NCBI RefSeq assembly: GCF_010669285.1
Contig: NZ_CP048711.1
Span: forward strand, 3,224,001 to 3,288,000
DNA: 64,000 nucleotides
Reading direction: 5' to 3'
From: Kineobactrum salinum
Lineage (GTDB): Bacteria > Pseudomonadota > Gammaproteobacteria > Pseudomonadales > Halieaceae
Part shown: positions 48,170 to 59,141 of the stretch, piece by piece
How the letters are laid out: the number at the start of each line of letters is the position of its first letter
How positions within the stretch are numbered: the stretch's first letter is position 1
Notes under the pieces: generated by a model
Told to the model about the DNA's origin: nothing
The model's input: the letters and a program-made list of their open reading frames with translations, nothing else
Database searches by the model: none
Position numbers and translations under genes: made by a program

Positions 48170-49140
48170 ATGACAATGGCAGTGCGGATAGCGGCAACCG
48201 GTGGCCCGGAGGTCATGGAACTGGTCGAGGTGGAAGTCACGGCGCCGGGGCCCGGTATGGTTACGCTGGAGAACCGGGCAATCGGACTCAACTTTATCGA
48301 CACGTATCACCGCAGCGGGTTGTATCCGGTGGCATTGCCCAGTGGTCTGGGGCTGGAGGGGCGGGCGTCGTGACCGCTGTCGGGGAGGGGGTGGAACTGG
48401 TGCCTGGCGACCGGGTAGGTTATTGCACGGCCGGGCTCGGCGCCTATGCCCAGGCGTTGAATTTACCGGCGGAGCGGCTGGTGGCGCTACCTGAAGCGGT
48501 GGATTTTGACACTGCTGCTGCGGTCATGCTGAAGGGACAGACCGTGGAATACCTGATCCAGCGCTGCTTCGCGCTGCAGGCGGGGCAGAGCTGCCTGTTC
48601 CACGCTGCGGCCGGTGGTGTGGGCCTGCTGTTCGGGCAGTGGGCCAGTGCGCTGGGTGCTACCGCCATTGGCACCGTCGGTTCGGATGAAAAGGCGGAAC
48701 TGGCGCTGGCTCATGGCTACCAGCATGTCATAAATTACCGGCGCGAGGATGTGGCTGCACGGGTACGGGAGCTGACCGGTGGCGCCGGTGTCCGGGTGGT
48801 TTACGACGGCGTCGGCCGCGACACGCTTGACGCTTCCCTGGCCAGTCTGCAGCCGCGGGGTCTGCTGGTCAGTTTCGGCAACGCCTCCGGTAGCCCGCCG
48901 CCGCTGGACCTGCAGCGGCTGGCGGCAGGCGGTTCTCTCTATGTCACCCGCCCCAGCCTGTTCGACTATACAGCTTCCCCCGTTGAACTGCGCCAGTCCG
49001 CGGCGGCCCTGTTCGAGCGCCTGCTGGACGGCAGCCTGCGGGTGGACATCCGGCAGCGCTACCCACTGGCGGATATCCGCCAGGCGCACCGCGACCTGGA
49101 GGCCCGTGCCACCACCGGCTCCACGGTAATCCTGCCTTGA
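48170..49140 (+). CDS. qor: NADPH:quinone oxidoreductase, zinc-free MDR type (frameshifted)
   Basis: About 323 residues after adding one G to G4 at 48358-48361, joining SGLGLEG to AGVVTAVGEGVEL. The ATG at 48170 follows ACGGAG. The N-terminal catalytic domain has NRAIGLNFIDTYHRSGLYP, the quinone oxidoreductase signature. The Rossmann domain has HAAAGGVGLLFGQWA and VYDGVGRDTLD. Zinc ligands of alcohol dehydrogenases are absent. Such enzymes reduce quinones or enones with NADPH. Divergent from the helicase gene. Confidence 0.9.
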
Positions 49141-49197
49141 ATAGCGCGGCCGGCCCGGCCCGAGCAAGGTATGCAGTCTTGGGCAAGGAGGTGATCC

Positions 49198-49806
49198 GTG
49201 CAGATGGATGAGCCGCCTGCGCCGCTGCGCGGCAGCCTGGTGCGGCTGGAACCATTGTCCCGCGAACACGCCCAGGGCCTGTTCGCCCGTGGCCGGCATG
49301 AGCCCGACTGGCTCTATATGCCGCGCAGCTGCTTTGTGGATCTTGCCGACACTCGCCAGTGGGTGGACGAGGCGTTGGCCGCGGCGGATCAGCAGCCCTG
49401 GGCGATTATCGAGAACGCCAAGCACCGGCTGGTGGGCAGCACCCGCTACCTGCACATGCGTCCGCAGCACCGCGGCCTGGAGATCGGCTGGACCTGGCTG
49501 GGGCAGGAGTGGCAGCGCACTGGCGTCAATACCGAAGTCAAGTTCCTGCTGCTGCGACATGCCTTCGAACGGCTGCACTGCCTGCGGGTAGAGTTCAAGG
49601 CGGATGCCCGCAACCAGCGCTCCCAGAAGGCACTGGAACGTATAGGTGCCACCCGCGAAGGGGTCCTGCGCAAGCACATGATCGTCCAGGACGACTATGC
49701 CCGCGATTCGGTGTACTTCAGTGTGATCGACAGCGAGTGGCCCCAGGTGAAGCAGCGCCTGTTGCGCCTGCTGCAAACATCAGCGGTAGATCCCCACGCC
49801 GGCTAG
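49198..49806 (+). CDS. GNAT acetyltransferase (RimJ/RimL-like)
   Basis: A 202-residue GNAT enzyme. LRGSLVRLEPLSREHAQGLF is the RimJ/RimL-type N-terminus, LEIGWTWLGQEWQRTGVNTE the acetyl-CoA region, and VEFKADARNQRSQKALERIG the conserved C-terminal segment. The start is a GTG at 49198 because AAGGAGGTGATC, a full anti-16S match, lies at the right distance; an ATG two codons later is less well spaced. The acceptor, protein N-terminus or small molecule, cannot be told. Confidence 0.85.
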   Translation: MQMDEPPAPLRGSLVRLEPLSREHAQGLFARGRHEPDWLYMPRSCFVDLADTRQWVDEALAAADQQPWAIIENAKHRLVGSTRYLHMRPQHRGLEIGWTWLGQEWQRTGVNTEVKFLLLRHAFERLHCLRVEFKADARNQRSQKALERIGATREGVLRKHMIVQDDYARDSVYFSVIDSEWPQVKQRLLRLLQTSAVDPHAG

Positions 49807-49941
49807 TCACCACCGGCGGCGTGCTTTGTCATCTCGTGGCCACCGATAGCAGCCGCTTTGTCAGGCGTCAGAATTTCCAGCCAGCGGGTGATTCTGTGCC
49901 TATACTGAGGTACGGGGCCACCAAACCAGGCGGGAGGACTT

Positions 49942-50520
49942 ATGACCTCTGAAGACAACAAGGACACCGTTCGGGAAGCGGTGGGCATTTTCTTCGACCC
50001 GGGGCATCTGCGGGCAGCCATGCGCGAATTGCGGGCCTCGGGCATTGAGCGCGGGCAGTTCGGCCTGTTGGCAAACGAACAGGTGGTCGAGCGATCACTG
50101 GGTGACCTCTACACCCGGGTCAACGAGGGCCATGATTCCGGCTCGGCGCCCGCAGTGGCTTTCGTGGGCCAGGAGGGTGAAGGTGAGGCCTCCGAGTCGC
50201 TGGGCGGCAGCCTGTATTTTCTGGGCACCACCGGCGCAATGGGCGCAGTCGTCGCCTCCTCGGCGGTTCTTGGCGGAGCCGTGTTGGCCGGTATCGGCGG
50301 CGCCGTTGCCGTAGGCGTGGTCGGCGCGGTGGTCGCCTCCGTCATCCATCAGAGCGATGCCGACTTCTTGCGGCAGCAGGTGGACGAAGGCCACATACTG
50401 CTGTTCGTGCGGATACTGGATCCCTCCCGCGAACAACAGGTAGTGGACATCCTGTCCCGGCACTATGCAGTGGATGCGAAGGTGTATGAGGCGCCGTTGA
50501 AGCGGGATAAAGCGAATTAG
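49942..50520 (+). CDS. Hypothetical protein with central glycine-zipper membrane segment
   Basis: A 192-residue protein. The first 90 residues are soluble and resemble general-stress-type folds (VGIFFDPGHLRAAMRELRASG). Residues about 95-135 are a long Gly/Ala-rich hydrophobic hairpin (GAVLAGIGGAVAVGVVGAVV) of glycine-zipper type, and the C-terminus is soluble again (EGHILLFVRILDPSREQQVV). GGCGGGAGGACTT precedes the ATG. I do not recognise a named family; an envelope or stress role is a guess. Confidence 0.6.
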   Translation: MTSEDNKDTVREAVGIFFDPGHLRAAMRELRASGIERGQFGLLANEQVVERSLGDLYTRVNEGHDSGSAPAVAFVGQEGEGEASESLGGSLYFLGTTGAMGAVVASSAVLGGAVLAGIGGAVAVGVVGAVVASVIHQSDADFLRQQVDEGHILLFVRILDPSREQQVVDILSRHYAVDAKVYEAPLKRDKAN

Positions 50521-50588
50521 GCAGGCGGGGCTGCTGGGGGCCGGAAGCGTCCAGTCGGCAGCGCCGCCCCGCAAATCTCATTGGCACT

Positions 50589-50921
50589 TTACGCATTTTC
50601 CAGCATGGCTTTGATACTTTCTTCAAGTGCTTGCAAATGCGTTCGTACTACACTCGAAACTGTCAGCGGGTCTATGGTACCTAGATAATTATGCACGAGA
50701 ATATTGCGAAATCCGGAAATTTCCCGCCAAGGCACGGACGGATACATATCTTTTTTCTCCTGCGGGAGACGTTGAGTGGCCTCCGACAACGTCTGCAAAT
50801 TCCTCAATGTCGCATCGTACAGAATTTCATCCTGGGTCAAGTCGCCGCTCGCTTTGATACGGCGAATTTTAGCGATCGCATCAAGGATATGCAGTGCATA
50901 GGGCTGCCATGCCTTGGTCAT
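50589..50921 (-). CDS. hepT: HepT-type HEPN toxin (DUF86)
   Basis: A 110-residue HEPN-domain RNase toxin. The active-site motif RX4HXY is present as RNILVHNY near residue 73. The rest (YALHILDAIAKIRRI, ILYDATLRNLQTLSEATQRL) matches HepT/DUF86. The start overlaps the mntA stop (ATGA), the standard coupling of this toxin-antitoxin pair. In known systems MntA adds AMP to the Tyr of RX4HXY to silence the toxin. Confidence 0.88.
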   Translation of the reverse strand: MTKAWQPYALHILDAIAKIRRIKASGDLTQDEILYDATLRNLQTLSEATQRLPQEKKDMYPSVPWREISGFRNILVHNYLGTIDPLTVSSVVRTHLQALEESIKAMLENA

Positions 50922-51208
50922 ATTTCAACCGCCTCTTTTAGCACATAATCCCGGATGTGCGGATTTAGCTCATGTTCCGGCAGCAACTCTACATCGCGGT
51001 GCAAGAGCTCTCCGAGCTTTTCAGTCAACGGCAGGCGCTGGGCAAAAAGATCATACCCGCGAGGGAAATCAACAAGAAAGTCTATATCGCTGTCAGGTCT
51101 TTCATCACCTCTGGCTACCGACCCGAACACACGAATTCGGCGCCCACCAAATTGGCTCACCAAGGCATGTATCTGACTTCTGTGCTCGCGAAGTTCTTCA
51201 AGTAACAT
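50918..51208 (-). CDS. mntA: MntA-type minimal nucleotidyltransferase antitoxin
   Basis: About 96 residues from the ATG at 51208, chosen because GGAG lies six bases upstream; the frame is open to 51277. The nucleotidyltransferase signature GSX10DXD is seen as GSVARGDERPDSDIDFLVD, with a further acidic residue in VELLPEHEL. It is the antitoxin partner of the overlapping hepT, acting by AMPylation in characterised pairs. Confidence 0.87.
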   Translation of the reverse strand: MLLEELREHRSQIHALVSQFGGRRIRVFGSVARGDERPDSDIDFLVDFPRGYDLFAQRLPLTEKLGELLHRDVELLPEHELNPHIRDYVLKEAVEI

Positions 51209-51297
51209 AGACATCTCCAATAGTTTCTGACGTTCCAGAACAGCCCATTCAACATAAGCATGATCGGAACAAAGCATGACGTGCCAACTCTTTTCGA

Positions 51298-51420
51298 TCA
51301 GTCTCCTTGTGAAGCGATGAGCTTCTCCGTGGCCTTAACGATCAATGCACTGCGTGTGTGGTGGTTCCTGGCCGCATATTCATCCAATTCCTTCCTCGGG
51401 TGCGGTACGACTACAGTCCC
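51298..51420 (-). pseudogene. Ribbon-helix-helix (CopG-type) antitoxin remnant
   Basis: This frame reads PRKELDEYAARNHHTRSALI then VKATEKLIASQGD and stops. It matches the helix-helix part of CopG/RHH antitoxins. No start codon lies where a normal N-terminal strand would begin; instead the sequence merges with the WYL-regulator fragment upstream in another frame. Probably a decayed antitoxin. Confidence 0.5.
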
Positions 51421-51553
51421 GCATGCTCTCAATGGCGCGCTTGACCGTTTTTTCGGTGCATTCGAGCCGTGCTGCGAGCGTTGCTATCGGGATAGGGTGG
51501 CGATGAGACCGGAATTGGCGGTGGAGCAGCTGGAAGCGGTCAAATTTGTCCAT
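51380..51553 (-). pseudogene. Truncated HTH (WYL/YafY-type) regulator
   Basis: A 57-residue reading: MDKFDRFQLLHRQFRSHRHP then IPIATLAARLECTEKTVKRA. This is the DNA-binding start of WYL-domain regulators such as YafY, normally about 230-330 residues. After RAIESMRD the homology ends and a stop follows. The WYL domain is missing, and the sequence continues into the ribbon-helix-helix remnant. Confidence 0.6.
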
Positions 51554-51667
51554 CGGCACACCAATCCAACAGTCCTATGTCATGTGTGCCCGCATGGTCC
51601 AGGCATTGTGGCTGTCCCAGGTGGCTGCTCCGGCCACCCGGGTCCTGACCCGAATCCCTGGCCTGCG

Positions 51668-52636
<969 letters not shown>

Positions 52637-53178
52637 GGGTGCTCCTGGGCCGAGAAGTGGTGCAGAAAGAGTAGTCAAATGGCTCCCCCCTGTCCATATT
52701 TGGCCCGGCAGGGGGACGATTTCAGACTTTTTGGGTTATCAGGCAATTTTTTTACTTTCAGCGGGAACCTGCCGTATCAATCCTGGTCATATTGGCCGTA
52801 GACAGCGTGGATGCGGTTATGGAGGCCGGATCCGGAAGGTAGTGTTGTCCCAGACCGCAAGGTCGCCATTCAGGTCCACAGTTCCCCCTTGTAGAGACTC
52901 CATCTCTAGTCCGGCCCTCGCGGCCGGTTTTTTTTATGGGGCGCACTGACGCTCTCCACCTATTCCCCGCATCACCCGCCCCGCAAGGGCCCCGCAACGG
53001 ACCAAGAGGCATTCGCACCCGGAGCGACGCCGAAGCTGTCAGGCCACCCGCAAGGGAGGGTGGCCGCTCAATCGAGTTGGTCTGTTATCGCTGGCAGGTT
53101 ACTATCATCCCTCAGCGGGAGTTGCCGCTGGCCAGGAATACGCGGAAATAATCCGGCCTTCTGTCCGGCACCGTATTT
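52637..53178. other. Intergenic region between cysK and the gsp operon
   Basis: No convincing protein gene. It holds a plus-strand terminator at 52911-52935 with no annotated gene in front of it, a hairpin GGCCACCC/GGGTGGCC at 53042-53065, and the upstream edge of the gsp promoter. A minus-strand peptide-like frame (DLNGDLAVWDNTTFRIRPP, ending near 52820) lacks a clear start or family. Confidence 0.5.
52911..52935 (+). terminator. Intrinsic terminator of an unidentified plus-strand transcript
   Basis: CCGGCC, loop CTCGC, then GGCCGG is followed directly by eight T. It is the clearest intrinsic terminator in the window. The nearest upstream gene, cysK, points the other way, so the transcript it ends is not an annotated gene. 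Confidence 0.85.
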
Positions 53179-53227
53179 TTGTCATGGTTCTGTCACAGTT
53201 TTATCTTTTAATGGCGGTCCCTATAAT
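53179..53227 (+). promoter_or_regulatory. Candidate PhoB box and -10 element for the gsp operon
   Basis: TTGTCATGGTT and CTGTCACAGTT are adjacent 11-base direct repeats (53179-53189, 53190-53200) close to the Pho box consensus. A weaker third unit, TTATCTTTTAA, follows, then ten bases, then a perfect TATAAT at 53222-53227. This geometry matches PhoB-activated promoters in which the box replaces the -35 element. gspC starts 56 bases after the -10. Function inferred. Confidence 0.55.
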
Positions 53228-53283
53228 CTGGGCCGAAAACATGCCGTGGCGCCATTGCCCCGGCCTGCAGTCAGGAGTACGCC

Positions 53284-54311
53284 TTGTCGGCCGAGTGGGT
53301 CAGAAACAGCACGATTGCGGCACAGGCCTCGGCGCAGCTGCAGCGGTGGGCGCAGGCGCTGGCCGAACCCGCCCGGCTGCGGCGCCTGCGCCAGATAGTG
53401 GTGGCACTGCTTGTGTTGTGGGCGCTGTATGCCCTGGCGCAACTGTTTTGGGCGCTGCTGCCGCAGGCCCAGCCGGTAGCCCTGCCCGGGACATCATCAA
53501 TCCGCCGGCCCGCGGCGGGGCGGCGCAGGAGTCACGTGCCGAGGTGGATATCGAGGCGTTGCGCAGCTGGCAGTTATTTGGTGATCCCGGGGCCGCCCCG
53601 GCCGAGGCGGAAGTTGCAGCGCTGGAGGCGGTAGCCCCTTCCGACCGGGACGGCATTGAAAAAGGTGCCCGGGAAACCCGCCTCAATCTGACCCTGCGCG
53701 GCATCATCGCCTACACCGCCGATGGGCTGGGCAGCGCGATCATCGAGCACCAGTCCCGCCAGGGCGTGTACGCCGTCGATGACGCCTTGCCGGTGCCCGG
53801 CAATGTGGTGCTCGCCAAGGTGATGCCGGGCCAGGTGGTACTGGACAACGGCGGCAACTATGAGCTGCTGAGCCTCTACAGGGAATCGGAGCTGGACGGC
53901 CAGTTGCAACAGAGCGCCCGCCGAGCCGCACCGACGGCTGGCGCGGCACGGCAGGTCGATGTGCGCGCCGACCCCGATACCACTGAACTGGCAAGTGGCT
54001 ATCGGCAACAGTTGTACCAGAACCCCCAGTCGCTGGCGGAGCTGGTGCGTATTTCGCCGGTACGGGAGGACGGGCAACTGCGCGGCTACCGGCTGGCGCC
54101 GGGGCAGGACCAGACCCAGTTCCAGCGCCTGGGTTTTCGTGCCGGCGACGTGGTGGTGGCGGTAAACGGGCTGAGCCTGTCTGACCCCGCCAACACCATG
54201 CGGCTGTACCAGGCAATGCGTACAGCCACGGAGGCGGAGTTTGAGCTGCAGCGGGACGGCCAGCCGCTGGCGGTCAGGGTGAGTCTGGGTGATGCTGCAG
54301 CCGATCAATGA
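53284..54311 (+). CDS. gspC: Type II secretion protein C (frameshifted)
   Basis: Inner-membrane clamp protein that links the platform to the GspD secretin. The TTG at 53284 has AGGAG six bases upstream. A membrane helix (IVVALLVLWALYALAQLFW) sits near residue 40. The frame breaks at GGG 53488-53490; one more G joins AQPVALPG to DIINPPARGGA. The HR domain then follows (LRSWQLFGDPG, LRGIIAYTADGLGSAIIE, VYAVDDALP), with a C-terminal PDZ domain (LAPGQDQTQFQRLGFRAGDV). First gene of the operon. Confidence 0.88.
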
Positions 54312-54347
54312 TAGAGTCACGGCAATTCGGGTGAGGGTGGACAGTTA

Positions 54348-56387
54348 GTGAAGAGTATGGCATGGGTGCCGCGGCTCCCCCTGATAGTTTTGCTGGCCTG
54401 GCTTTGCACCGGGACTGGCGCAAATGCCCAGGAATTTACGGTCAACCTGAAAGACACTGACATCCAGGAGTTGATCAAGTTCGTTTCCGACGCTACCGGT
54501 ACCACCATCGTGGTCGACCCGGCGGTGAAGGGCAAGGTCAGGGTGGTGTCCTCCAAGCCGATCACCAGCGCCGAGCTGTACGACCTGTTTCTGTCGATCC
54601 TTGAGGTGCATGGCTATACCGCGGTGCGTTCCGGTGGCGTGGTGCGTGTGATCCAGAGCAAGGACGCCCGTTCCGCACCGGTGGCCATGCGGGACGGTGA
54701 ATCGGGTCGCGCCAATGACGAGTATGTCACCCAGGTCATGCGGCTGAAGAACATATCGGCCGCCAAGCTGATACCGGTACTGCGGCCGCTGGTACCCCAG
54801 CAGGCCCATATGGCCGCCTACGCCCCCAGCAACGCCATCATTATCTCGGACGTGGCATCCAATATCGACCGGATCAGCAGCATTATTGAGCAGATGGATC
54901 GCAGTGCGGTGCAGGAGACCGAGCTGATCAAGCTTGAATACGGCGTCGCCGAGGAAGTGGTGAGGATGCTGGAACAGCTCACCAAGTCGGAGGCCCAGGC
55001 AGGCAATGAAGTGGAAGTGCTGCTGGTGGCGGATGCCCGCACCAACAGCGTGTTGATCAGTGCCGACGAGTTGGAACGGGCCAGGATGGTGCGCCTGATC
55101 CGCTACCTGGATACGCCGCTGGAGCAGAGCGGCAACGTCAAGGTGGTGTACCTGGAATATGCCAAGGCGGAGGACATTGCCGATGTGCTGACCAGGGTCA
55201 TGCAGAATGTCAGTCGCCTGGACGGCGGCGACGGCCAGGCCGCGACGCGCCGCAGCAGTGGCGCCACCATAGAGGCGGACAAGGGTACCAACGCCCTGAT
55301 CATCACCGCCGACACCGAGGAGATGGCGTCGCTGGAAGCAGTGGTCTCGCGGCTGGACATCCGCCGTGCGCAGGTACTGGTGGAGGCGATTATCGTGGAG
55401 ATGGAGGTCCGTGACGGTCAGGACCTCGGCCTGCAGTGGCTGTTTGCCAACGACAACGGCTTCTATGGCAGCAGTATAACGGCGGACGACGCCCGCGCCA
55501 GGCGTATTGCCGCAGCCCTGCTGCCCGATGGCAGCGGCGATGGCAGCGGCAATGCGGCCACCACCGGCGATTTCAATGTCGGTGCGCTGGCGGGGGCGCT
55601 GGCGCAGTCCGACGGCCTGTCCCTGGGGTGGGGGGTGGTTGGCGAAGACCTGTCGATGACAGTCATCCTCAACGCACTCAAGCAGCAGTCCAATGCCAAC
55701 ATCCTCTCCACCCCCAGCCTGCTCACACTGGACAACCAGGAGGCCTATATCACAGTGGGCCAGAACGTCCCGTTCGTCACCGGGTCGTTTACCAGTACCG
55801 GGACTGGCGATGGCGCCCAGAATCCCTTCCAGACCATCGAGCGCCAGAACGTGGGCATCACGCTGACGGTCACTCCCCATATTAACGAGGGGGATGCGGT
55901 GGTGCTGGAGATTTCCCAGGAAGTGTCCAGCTTAAGCAACGCCTCCGCTTCGCTCGAGGCCTCCGACCTGATCACCAACGAGCGCATTCTGCAGACCAAA
56001 GTGATGGCTGGGGACGGCCGGGTAGTGGTGCTGGGGGGGCTGATCAAGGACGACGTTCAGGACGGTACCCAGAAGGTGCCGTTGCTCGGCGACATCCCCT
56101 TCCTCGGACGCCTGTTCCGCTCCGATGCGGTGTCGGTAGTCAAGACCAACCTGCTGATATTCATTCGGCCCACGATTATCCGCGACGACAAGGCGCTGGC
56201 GGGGGCCACCGCGGATAAATACCGCTTTATCCGCGACCAGCAGATGCTGCGCAAGGAGCGCGGCCTGATGTTCCTCGACGACGACTACGTGCCGGTGCTG
56301 CCCGAGTGGGAAGAGCAGATCCGGCAACTGGAGGAAATCCGGGACGAGGTACAGGACGGACCCCCCGCCAGCGCGGGAGAGCAGTGA
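54348..56387 (+). CDS. gspD: Type II secretion secretin
   Basis: Outer-membrane secretin ring of about 679 residues, starting at a GTG. A signal peptide (ending GANAQ) precedes the N0 domain ([20 protein letters not shown]), N1-N3 domains, and the secretin core with [20 protein letters not shown] and [12 protein letters not shown] Gly/Ser/Asn loop in N3 ([15 protein letters not shown]) is longer than the core needs. Exports folded periplasmic proteins. The gspE start overlaps its stop as GTGA. Confidence 0.95.
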   Translation: MKSMAWVPRLPLIVLLAWLCTGTGANAQEFTVNLKDTDIQELIKFVSDATGTTIVVDPAVKGKVRVVSSKPITSAELYDLFLSILEVHGYTAVRSGGVVRVIQSKDARSAPVAMRDGESGRANDEYVTQVMRLKNISAAKLIPVLRPLVPQQAHMAAYAPSNAIIISDVASNIDRISSIIEQMDRSAVQETELIKLEYGVAEEVVRMLEQLTKSEAQAGNEVEVLLVADARTNSVLISADELERARMVRLIRYLDTPLEQSGNVKVVYLEYAKAEDIADVLTRVMQNVSRLDGGDGQAATRRSSGATIEADKGTNALIITADTEEMASLEAVVSRLDIRRAQVLVEAIIVEMEVRDGQDLGLQWLFANDNGFYGSSITADDARARRIAAALLPDGSGDGSGNAATTGDFNVGALAGALAQSDGLSLGWGVVGEDLSMTVILNALKQQSNANILSTPSLLTLDNQEAYITVGQNVPFVTGSFTSTGTGDGAQNPFQTIERQNVGITLTVTPHINEGDAVVLEISQEVSSLSNASASLEASDLITNERILQTKVMAGDGRVVVLGGLIKDDVQDGTQKVPLLGDIPFLGRLFRSDAVSVVKTNLLIFIRPTIIRDDKALAGATADKYRFIRDQQMLRKERGLMFLDDDYVPVLPEWEEQIRQLEEIRDEVQDGPPASAGEQ

Positions 56388-57898
56388 CGGTGCCGGCCGA
56401 AGCACTGGCAGCGCAGCCCGTGGCCCCGCCGCGCGCACTGCCGTTCAGCTTTGCCAAGCAGCACGGCGTGTTGCTGCAGGACTCGGCCGCGGAACCGGTT
56501 ATCTGCCACCGGGCCACGCCCGGCCTGCAGGTACTGCTGGAGCTGCGCCGCTGGCTGGGAGCGCCGTTCCGGCTTGAGAGTGTCAGTGAAGCCGAATTCC
56601 AGCGCCGCCTGACCCAGGCCTATCAGCGCGACAACAACGCCGCGGTACAGATGGCCGAGGACATCAGCCTGGATGTGGATCTGTCACGGCTGGCCGACGA
56701 GATTCCCGATACCGGTGACCTGATGGACGCCGAGGACGACGCCCCGATCATCCGGCTGATCAATGCCATCCTGTCGCAGGCAGTGCGCGACAAGGCGTCG
56801 GACATCCACATCGAGACCTTCGAGGACCGGCTCAGTGTCCGCTACCGGATCGACGGCGTACTGGAGGAAGTCCTGTCACCGAAACGGATGCTGGCGCCAC
56901 TGCTGGTGTCGCGGTTGAAGGTGATGGCCAAGCTGGACATCGCGGAGAAGCGGGTGCCCCAGGACGGCCGCATCTCGGTGCGCATCGCCGGTCACGCGGT
57001 CGATATCCGCATGTCCACCATTCCCTCCGCCCATGGCGAGCGGGTGGTGCTGCGCCTGCTGGACAAGCAGGCCGGTCAGCTGGAACTGGCGCAGTTGGCA
57101 ATGAATGCGCAAGTGCTGGCCGGGTATGAAAAGGCCCTGCACAGCCCCCACGGCATCATCCTGGTCACCGGTCCCACGGGTTCGGGCAAGACCACTACGC
57201 TGTATGCCGGTCTGTCGCATATCAACCAGACCACGCGCAATATCCTCACCATCGAGGACCCGATTGAATACATGCTGCCCGGCGTGGGCCAGACCCAGGT
57301 CAACACCAAGGTGGAGATGACCTTTGCCCGCGGTCTGCGGGCGATCCTGCGGCAGGACCCGGATGTGGTGATGGTGGGCGAAATCCGCGACCTTGAAACC
57401 GCGGAGATCGCGGTGCAGGCCTCGCTCACCGGTCATCTGGTGCTGTCCACCCTGCATACCAACACCGCTATCGGCGCAGTCACCCGCCTGCAGGATATGG
57501 GAATAGAGCCCTTTCTGTTGTCCTCCAGCCTAATCGGCGTGATGGCGCAGCGACTGGTGCGCCTGCTGTGCCGTGAATGCCGCCAGGCCTATGTGCCCAG
57601 TGCCCAGGAGCTGCTGTTGCTGGGGGTGGATCCCGCCCCGGCGGAGGAGTTGCAGATCTACCGCGGGGTCGGTTGCGAGCACTGCAATTACGGCGGCTAC
57701 CGCGGCCGCACCGGCATTTACGAACTGATCGAGATCGATGATGCGCTGCGGCTGATGATTCACGAGGGCGTCAGTGAGCAGAACATGCTGCAGGAAGCAC
57801 GCAAACACTACCCCGGCATTCAGGAAGATGGCCGCCGGCGTATTCTGGCGGGCGAGACCAGCATGGAAGAAGTGCTGCGCGTCACCGCAGTCAACTGA
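56384..57898 (+). CDS. gspE: Type II secretion ATPase
   Basis: Cytoplasmic hexameric ATPase that powers pseudopilus assembly. The start is the GTG at 56384 inside a GTGA overlap with gspD, giving 504 residues. The Asp box region is [18 protein letters not shown], Walker [13 protein letters not shown], Walker [16 protein letters not shown], and the zinc tetracysteine domain CRECRQAY...[11 protein letters not shown]. All residues expected for activity are present. Confidence 0.96.
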   Translation: MTVPAEALAAQPVAPPRALPFSFAKQHGVLLQDSAAEPVICHRATPGLQVLLELRRWLGAPFRLESVSEAEFQRRLTQAYQRDNNAAVQMAEDISLDVDLSRLADEIPDTGDLMDAEDDAPIIRLINAILSQAVRDKASDIHIETFEDRLSVRYRIDGVLEEVLSPKRMLAPLLVSRLKVMAKLDIAEKRVPQDGRISVRIAGHAVDIRMSTIPSAHGERVVLRLLDKQAGQLELAQLAMNAQVLAGYEKALHSPHGIILVTGPTGSGKTTTLYAGLSHINQTTRNILTIEDPIEYMLPGVGQTQVNTKVEMTFARGLRAILRQDPDVVMVGEIRDLETAEIAVQASLTGHLVLSTLHTNTAIGAVTRLQDMGIEPFLLSSSLIGVMAQRLVRLLCRECRQAYVPSAQELLLLGVDPAPAEELQIYRGVGCEHCNYGGYRGRTGIYELIEIDDALRLMIHEGVSEQNMLQEARKHYPGIQEDGRRRILAGETSMEEVLRVTAVN

Positions 57899-57913
57899 TA
57901 GCGGGCGCGGGCG

Positions 57914-59137
57914 ATGACGGCGTATCGATATCGGGCCCTGAATCCGGGCGGCAAACTGGTCAAGGGCGTGCTGGAGGGCGACTCCGAGCGCCAGATTCGC
58001 AGCCAGCTGCGCAGCCAGAAGCTGCGTCCGGTGGAGGTCGCGATCGCCAACCGCCAGGCGGCGGCCAACCAGCCGCGGCTGCGGCTGCCCTTCCTGCAGC
58101 CCCGTATCAGCGTGGCCGAACTGGCGCTGGTCACGCGCCAGTTGGCGACCCTGGTGCAATCCAGTCTGCCGCTCGACGAGTGCCTGCAGGCCGCGGCAGA
58201 GCAGAGCCGCAAGGCCCGTACCAAGGGCCTGCTGTTGCAGGTGCGCTCGCGGGTGGCGGAGGGCCACACGCTGGCCTACGCGATGGGCGAGTTTCCGCTG
58301 GTATTCAACGAGATGTACCGCGCGATGGTCAACGCGGGCGAGCACGCCGGCTTTCTGGGCCCGGTGCTGGAAGAGCTGGCGGACTACAACGAACAGCGCC
58401 AGTACACCGCCCAGAAAATGAAGATGGCAATGATCTACCCCTTCATCCTGGTGGGAGTGGCAATCGCCGTGGTGGTCGCGCTGATGGTATTCGTGGTGCC
58501 GGAACTGGTGGGGATTTTTGCCCACACCAACCGCGAGCTGCCGCTGCTTACCCGAGGGCTTATCGCCACCTCCGACTTTTCCCGTGACTACGCACTGTGG
58601 GTGTTGCTCGGCGTGGCAGTGCTGGTGGTCGGCCTGCGCCGCTGGCTGCGGCCGCCGGTGCGGCGCAAGCGCTGGCATCGCCTGTTGCTGACTCTGCCGG
58701 GGCTGTCGCGGCTGGTCATTGCGATGGATACCGCCCGCTTCGCCTCCACCCTCAGCATTCTGATGGCCAGCGGCGTACCGTTGCTGGAGTCGCTGCGCAT
58801 TGCCGGCCAGGTGTTGACCAATCTGGTGCTGCGGGATGACAGTGCGCAAGTGGCCGAGCGGGTGCAGGAAGGGAGCAGCCTGCACCGGGCACTGCGCCAG
58901 AGCGGCCGCTTTCCCCCGATGATGGTGCATATGGTGGCCAGCGGTGAGGCCAGCGGCGAGTTGGAAACCATGTTGCAGCGCTCTGCCACCAATCAGGAAC
59001 GGGAGCTGGAGATGACCCTGGGTACCATAATGAGCCTGCTGGAACCACTGCTGGTGGTGTTCATGGGGGCGATGGTGCTGGTGATTGTGATGGCAATCCT
59101 GCTGCCAATCTTTGATCTCAATACGATGGTGCGATGA
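57914..59137 (+). CDS. gspF: Type II secretion inner-membrane platform protein
   Basis: A 407-residue polytopic protein that couples the GspE ATPase to pseudopilus assembly. It has two homologous cytoplasmic four-helix domains (about residues 70-170 and 275-375) and three membrane helices, including YPFILVGVAIAVVVALMVFV and the C-terminal LVVFMGAMVLVIVMAILLP. The N-terminus TAYRYRALNPGGKLVKGVLEG is the family start. Fifteen bases follow the gspE stop. Confidence 0.95.
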   Translation: MTAYRYRALNPGGKLVKGVLEGDSERQIRSQLRSQKLRPVEVAIANRQAAANQPRLRLPFLQPRISVAELALVTRQLATLVQSSLPLDECLQAAAEQSRKARTKGLLLQVRSRVAEGHTLAYAMGEFPLVFNEMYRAMVNAGEHAGFLGPVLEELADYNEQRQYTAQKMKMAMIYPFILVGVAIAVVVALMVFVVPELVGIFAHTNRELPLLTRGLIATSDFSRDYALWVLLGVAVLVVGLRRWLRPPVRRKRWHRLLLTLPGLSRLVIAMDTARFASTLSILMASGVPLLESLRIAGQVLTNLVLRDDSAQVAERVQEGSSLHRALRQSGRFPPMMVHMVASGEASGELETMLQRSATNQERELEMTLGTIMSLLEPLLVVFMGAMVLVIVMAILLPIFDLNTMVR

Positions 59138-59141
59138 CAGT

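Noticed and set aside
52770-52935. CsrB/RsmZ-type RNA on the basis of GGA motifs
   Set aside because: Only about four GGA motifs are present and they are not clearly in hairpin loops. Too weak for a family call; kept only as a candidate small RNA.
52758-53018. Minus-strand gene before cysK
   Set aside because: Neither minus frame has a ribosome site or known domain. The peptide-like stretch near 52820-52900 is short and sits opposite a strong terminator.
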